A stretch of 64,000 nt of DNA from Anaerolineae bacterium. Its GTDB lineage: Bacteria > Chloroflexota > Anaerolineae > Aggregatilineales > Aggregatilineaceae. The stretch lies in contig JAOSJP010000001.1 in assembly GCA_027494015.1 (NCBI GenBank), positions 686,496 to 750,495 of the forward strand, given 5' to 3'. Of the stretch, positions 61,954-64,000 are shown one piece after another. How positions within the stretch are numbered: position 1 is the first letter of the stretch; every line of letters begins with the position of its first letter. The notes below the pieces were generated by a model. It did not search any database. It saw only the letters and a program-made list of their open reading frames with translations, and was not told the DNA's origin. Position numbers and translations under genes: made by a program.

Positions 61954-63104
61954 TCCTCGGCGTGCGGGTTGACCGGCACCGAGGGCGTGTCGCTGCCCTT
62001 CCAGCCCGCCGGCGGCTTGACCGCGCGGTTGTTCTCGCCGCGAATGAACGCCTCGACATTGTTGTGCGCCACGTCGTCCGGCACCTGCACCGGCGGCGAC
62101 TTCATGAAGTACGAGGCGGGCGCTTCCAGCGTGCCGCTCAGCCCGCGATCCAGGCCGATCTTGGCGCAGCGCACCGCGTCTATGATCACGCCGGCGCTGT
62201 TGGGGCTGTCCCACACTTCCAGCTTCAGCTCGATGTTGAGCGGCACGTCGCCGAAGGCCGCGCCTTCCAGGCGGATATGCGCCCATTTGCGGTCTTGCAG
62301 CCAGGGCACATAGTCGCTGGGGCCGATGTAGACGTTGTCGGGATCAAGCTGGTAAGGAAGCTGGCTGGTGACGGCGTTGGTCTTGGAGATCTTTTTGCTC
62401 TCCAGGCGCTCGCGCTCCAGCATGTTGTAGAAGTCCATGTTGCCGCCCACGTTGAGCTGGCTGGTGCGCTCCAGGCGGATGCCGCGGTCGTTGAAGAGGT
62501 TGGCCAGCACGCGGTGCAAGATGGTCGCGCCCACCTGCGACTTGATGTCGTCGCCGATCAGCGGCAGGCCCTTTTCGGCGAAGCGCTGCTGCCAGTACGG
62601 CTCGCGGGCGATGAAGACGGGGATGGCGTTGATGAAGGCGCAGCCGGCGTTGAGCACCTGCTCGACATACCACTTGGTCGCCTGCTCGCTGCCCACTGGC
62701 AGGTAGCTGACGACGACATCGGTGTGGGTGTCTTTCAGAATCTGCACGATGTCCGCCGTCGGGCCTGGCGCTTTGGCGATCTTCTGCTTGAGATACTTGC
62801 CCAGGCCGTCGTGCGTCATGCCGCGCTGGACGGGCACGCCCAGGTGCGGCACGTCGGCGAACCTGATGGTGTTGTTCTGGCCGCTCCAGATCGCTTCGCC
62901 CAGGTCTTTGCCGACTTTCTCCACGTCTATGTCGAACGCGGCGCTGAACTCAATGTCGCTGATGTGGTAGCCGCCGAGCGTCACGTGCATCAAGCCGGGA
63001 ATTGTCTCGTTGGGGTGGGCGTCGTGGTAGTAGTGCACACCCTGCACCAGCGAGTTGGCGCAGTTGCCTACGCCGATGATGGCGACACGAACCTTATCGG
63101 ACAC
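61950..63104 (-). CDS. ino1: Myo-inositol-1-phosphate synthase
   Basis: 384 residues, of the bacterial/archaeal short type. Converts glucose 6-phosphate to inositol 1-phosphate with NAD as internal cofactor. NAD motif [40 protein letters not shown]; catalytic core [20 protein letters not shown] and [13 protein letters not shown], and [17 protein letters not shown] 63104 lies behind GGGAGGTTCCC; longer in-frame forms are low-complexity. Inositol phosphate suggests phosphatidylinositol or inositol-derived solutes. The gene's 3' end abuts an IS remnant. Confidence 0.95.
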   Translation of the reverse strand: MSDKVRVAIIGVGNCANSLVQGVHYYHDAHPNETIPGLMHVTLGGYHISDIEFSAAFDIDVEKVGKDLGEAIWSGQNNTIRFADVPHLGVPVQRGMTHDGLGKYLKQKIAKAPGPTADIVQILKDTHTDVVVSYLPVGSEQATKWYVEQVLNAGCAFINAIPVFIAREPYWQQRFAEKGLPLIGDDIKSQVGATILHRVLANLFNDRGIRLERTSQLNVGGNMDFYNMLERERLESKKISKTNAVTSQLPYQLDPDNVYIGPSDYVPWLQDRKWAHIRLEGAAFGDVPLNIELKLEVWDSPNSAGVIIDAVRCAKIGLDRGLSGTLEAPASYFMKSPPVQVPDDVAHNNVEAFIRGENNRAVKPPAGWKGSDTPSVPVNPHAED

Positions 63105-63305
63105 GGGAACCTCCCTGTTCCTTGGGGGACTGCTGTCGGCCCGTCCACGCGCAGAGGGGTGGGCGGGCGCAGGCTGGCACACGCGGACGCCGCCGCGCCT
63201 CCCGCCGGCACGCGGGGTGGTGGCGCGACCAATGGTCCGCTCAAGCGCCGGAGTCTACCGCCAGAGTGCGGAGAATCCCAATTTCTAGGGAGCGTTACAG
63301 CAAGG

Positions 63306-63333
63306 CTTCCGAAGTCTGCGCAGACTTCGGAAG
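63306..63333. repeat. REP-like perfect palindrome, second copy
   Basis: A 28-bp perfect palindrome, arms CTTCCGAAGTCTGC and GCAGACTTCGGAAG. It shares its arms with 844-876. It sits in the 306-bp gap between the GNAT gene and ino1; the remainder shows nothing recognisable. Confidence 0.75.
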
Positions 63334-63410
63334 TCTCATTGAAGTGCTTGCCCTGCCCGTAGGGGCGTGGAAGCAAGCATTTGCTCTATCACAGCAAACC
63401 GGCTCCCCGC

Positions 63411-63890
63411 TCACTGCGGATCGCTGAGCATCCCCGCGTACATGCCGGGGCGCGAGCCAGGGATGGGCGCTGCGCCGCACACCTTCGTGTAAAACTCCTG
63501 TGGGCCTGTCCAGCCGATGACGGCGTAGGCGTAGCCCTGGGCGCTCATATCGTGCAGGCAGGCCAGCAGCAGCGCCGCCCCCACGCCTGTCCCGCGCTCG
63601 GTCTCCAGCACGCCCATCGGGCCGAAGACGCCCTTGTAAGTCGCATCGTAGCAGGCGAAGCCAAGCAGCCGCCCTTCGCGCACGGCGACGAAGCAGGCGA
63701 CCGGCAGGCGGGCGTAGGCTGCCTCGCACTCGCTGGCCCAGCGCGCCCAGGACTGCCCAGCGACCCAGGGCAGGACGTGGTGCCGTTCGGGGACGAGCGC
63801 GCGCCGCACGGCGATCCCGGCGGCGGCGGGCCGTTCGAGCGCGGGAGCCAGCGGCGGCAGGGCGTAGAGCTTGACGAGCATGTCGGTCAT
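63411..63890 (-). CDS. GNAT N-acetyltransferase
   Basis: 159 residues, one GNAT domain. Visible are ACFVAVREGRLLGFACYDAT, the acetyl-CoA loop ETERGTGVGAALLLACLHDM (RGTGVG) and IGWTGPQEFYTKVCGAAPIP, the closing strand region. ATG 63890 lies behind AGGAGACTCCC. Monocistronic. The acceptor is unknown. Confidence 0.88.
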   Translation of the reverse strand: MTDMLVKLYALPPLAPALERPAAAGIAVRRALVPERHHVLPWVAGQSWARWASECEAAYARLPVACFVAVREGRLLGFACYDATYKGVFGPMGVLETERGTGVGAALLLACLHDMSAQGYAYAVIGWTGPQEFYTKVCGAAPIPGSRPGMYAGMLSDPQ

Positions 63891-63988
63891 GGGAGTCTCC
63901 TGGCGGCAGATGGGGCCGGATGCTGCCCATTATGCCCCATTCGCCCGGCAGGGGGAAAGGCGGGCCACAGAGTGAAGAGAGGCTATGG

Positions 63989-63994
63989 TACAAT
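63989..63994 (+). promoter_or_regulatory. Possible -10 element (TACAAT) of a gene beyond the window
   Basis: GGTACAATCAGG at the right edge; same hexamer as at 1057 and 36668. No gene follows within the window. Confidence 0.3.
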
Positions 63995-64000
63995 CAGGAG

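Overview
The window is GC-rich (roughly 65 %) bacterial chromosome, densely coding and mostly on the minus strand. I think it is a Chloroflexota genome, probably of the Anaerolineae. The grounds are a 14-gene nuoA-N complex I operon, a Tad pilus/secretion locus, a bacterial inositol-phosphate synthase, runs of large GT-C membrane glycosyltransferases, and many short palindromic repeats between operons. That assignment is an inference from gene content; no rRNA is present.

Layout. 1-603 is the start of folC. 1105-5473 (plus strand) holds an Ig-repeat membrane protein, a PhnD-like lipoprotein that seems to begin at an ATC codon, and two GT2 glycosyltransferases. 5483-8048 (minus) has a CofC/MobA-like protein, long-form hibernation factor hpf and a comF-like gene. 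8074-14262 (minus) is a Tad locus (cpaB, cpaE, tadA, tadB, tadC), preceded by a soluble histidine kinase and a LuxR-type regulator (14451-16294). 16419-23901 is a tightly packed five-gene set of polytopic GT-C-like membrane proteins. 24014-32104 has an epimerase, acpS, a paired M16 peptidase operon, ugd, an FAD oxidoreductase and a flippase-like protein. 32777-35542 has a SWIM mini-protein, an unrecognised protein and an envelope-stress-like PspC/toast-rack pair. 35720-38427 (plus) has a GNAT protein and an oligopeptide-type binding protein. 38801-40318 has two related anchored proteins and tRNA-Leu(CAA). 40563-42755 (plus) has an ECF sigma factor, its probable anti-sigma factor and a Nudix hydrolase; an SDR converges on them. 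44327-61261 (minus) is the complete nuo operon, ending in a clear terminator and starting from a near-consensus promoter with a palindromic operator candidate. Then come a truncated ISAs1-type insertion sequence, ino1 and a GNAT gene.

The most unusual protein is NuoJ. About 190 residues resembling two DUF4397 (immunoglobulin-like) repeats are inserted between its last two membrane helices, which doubles the subunit. Two small foreign genes (a GNAT and a helical-repeat protein) sit inside the nuo operon. A structured 184-bp MITE-like repeat with terminal inverted repeat GCGTGCAAA occurs five times (one diverged, two tandem pairs).

Four genes (cpaE, cpaB, one M16 peptidase, one FAD oxidoreductase) are each broken by a single-base indel in a homopolymer run. 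This most likely reflects sequencing error, so those genes are annotated at their repaired length.
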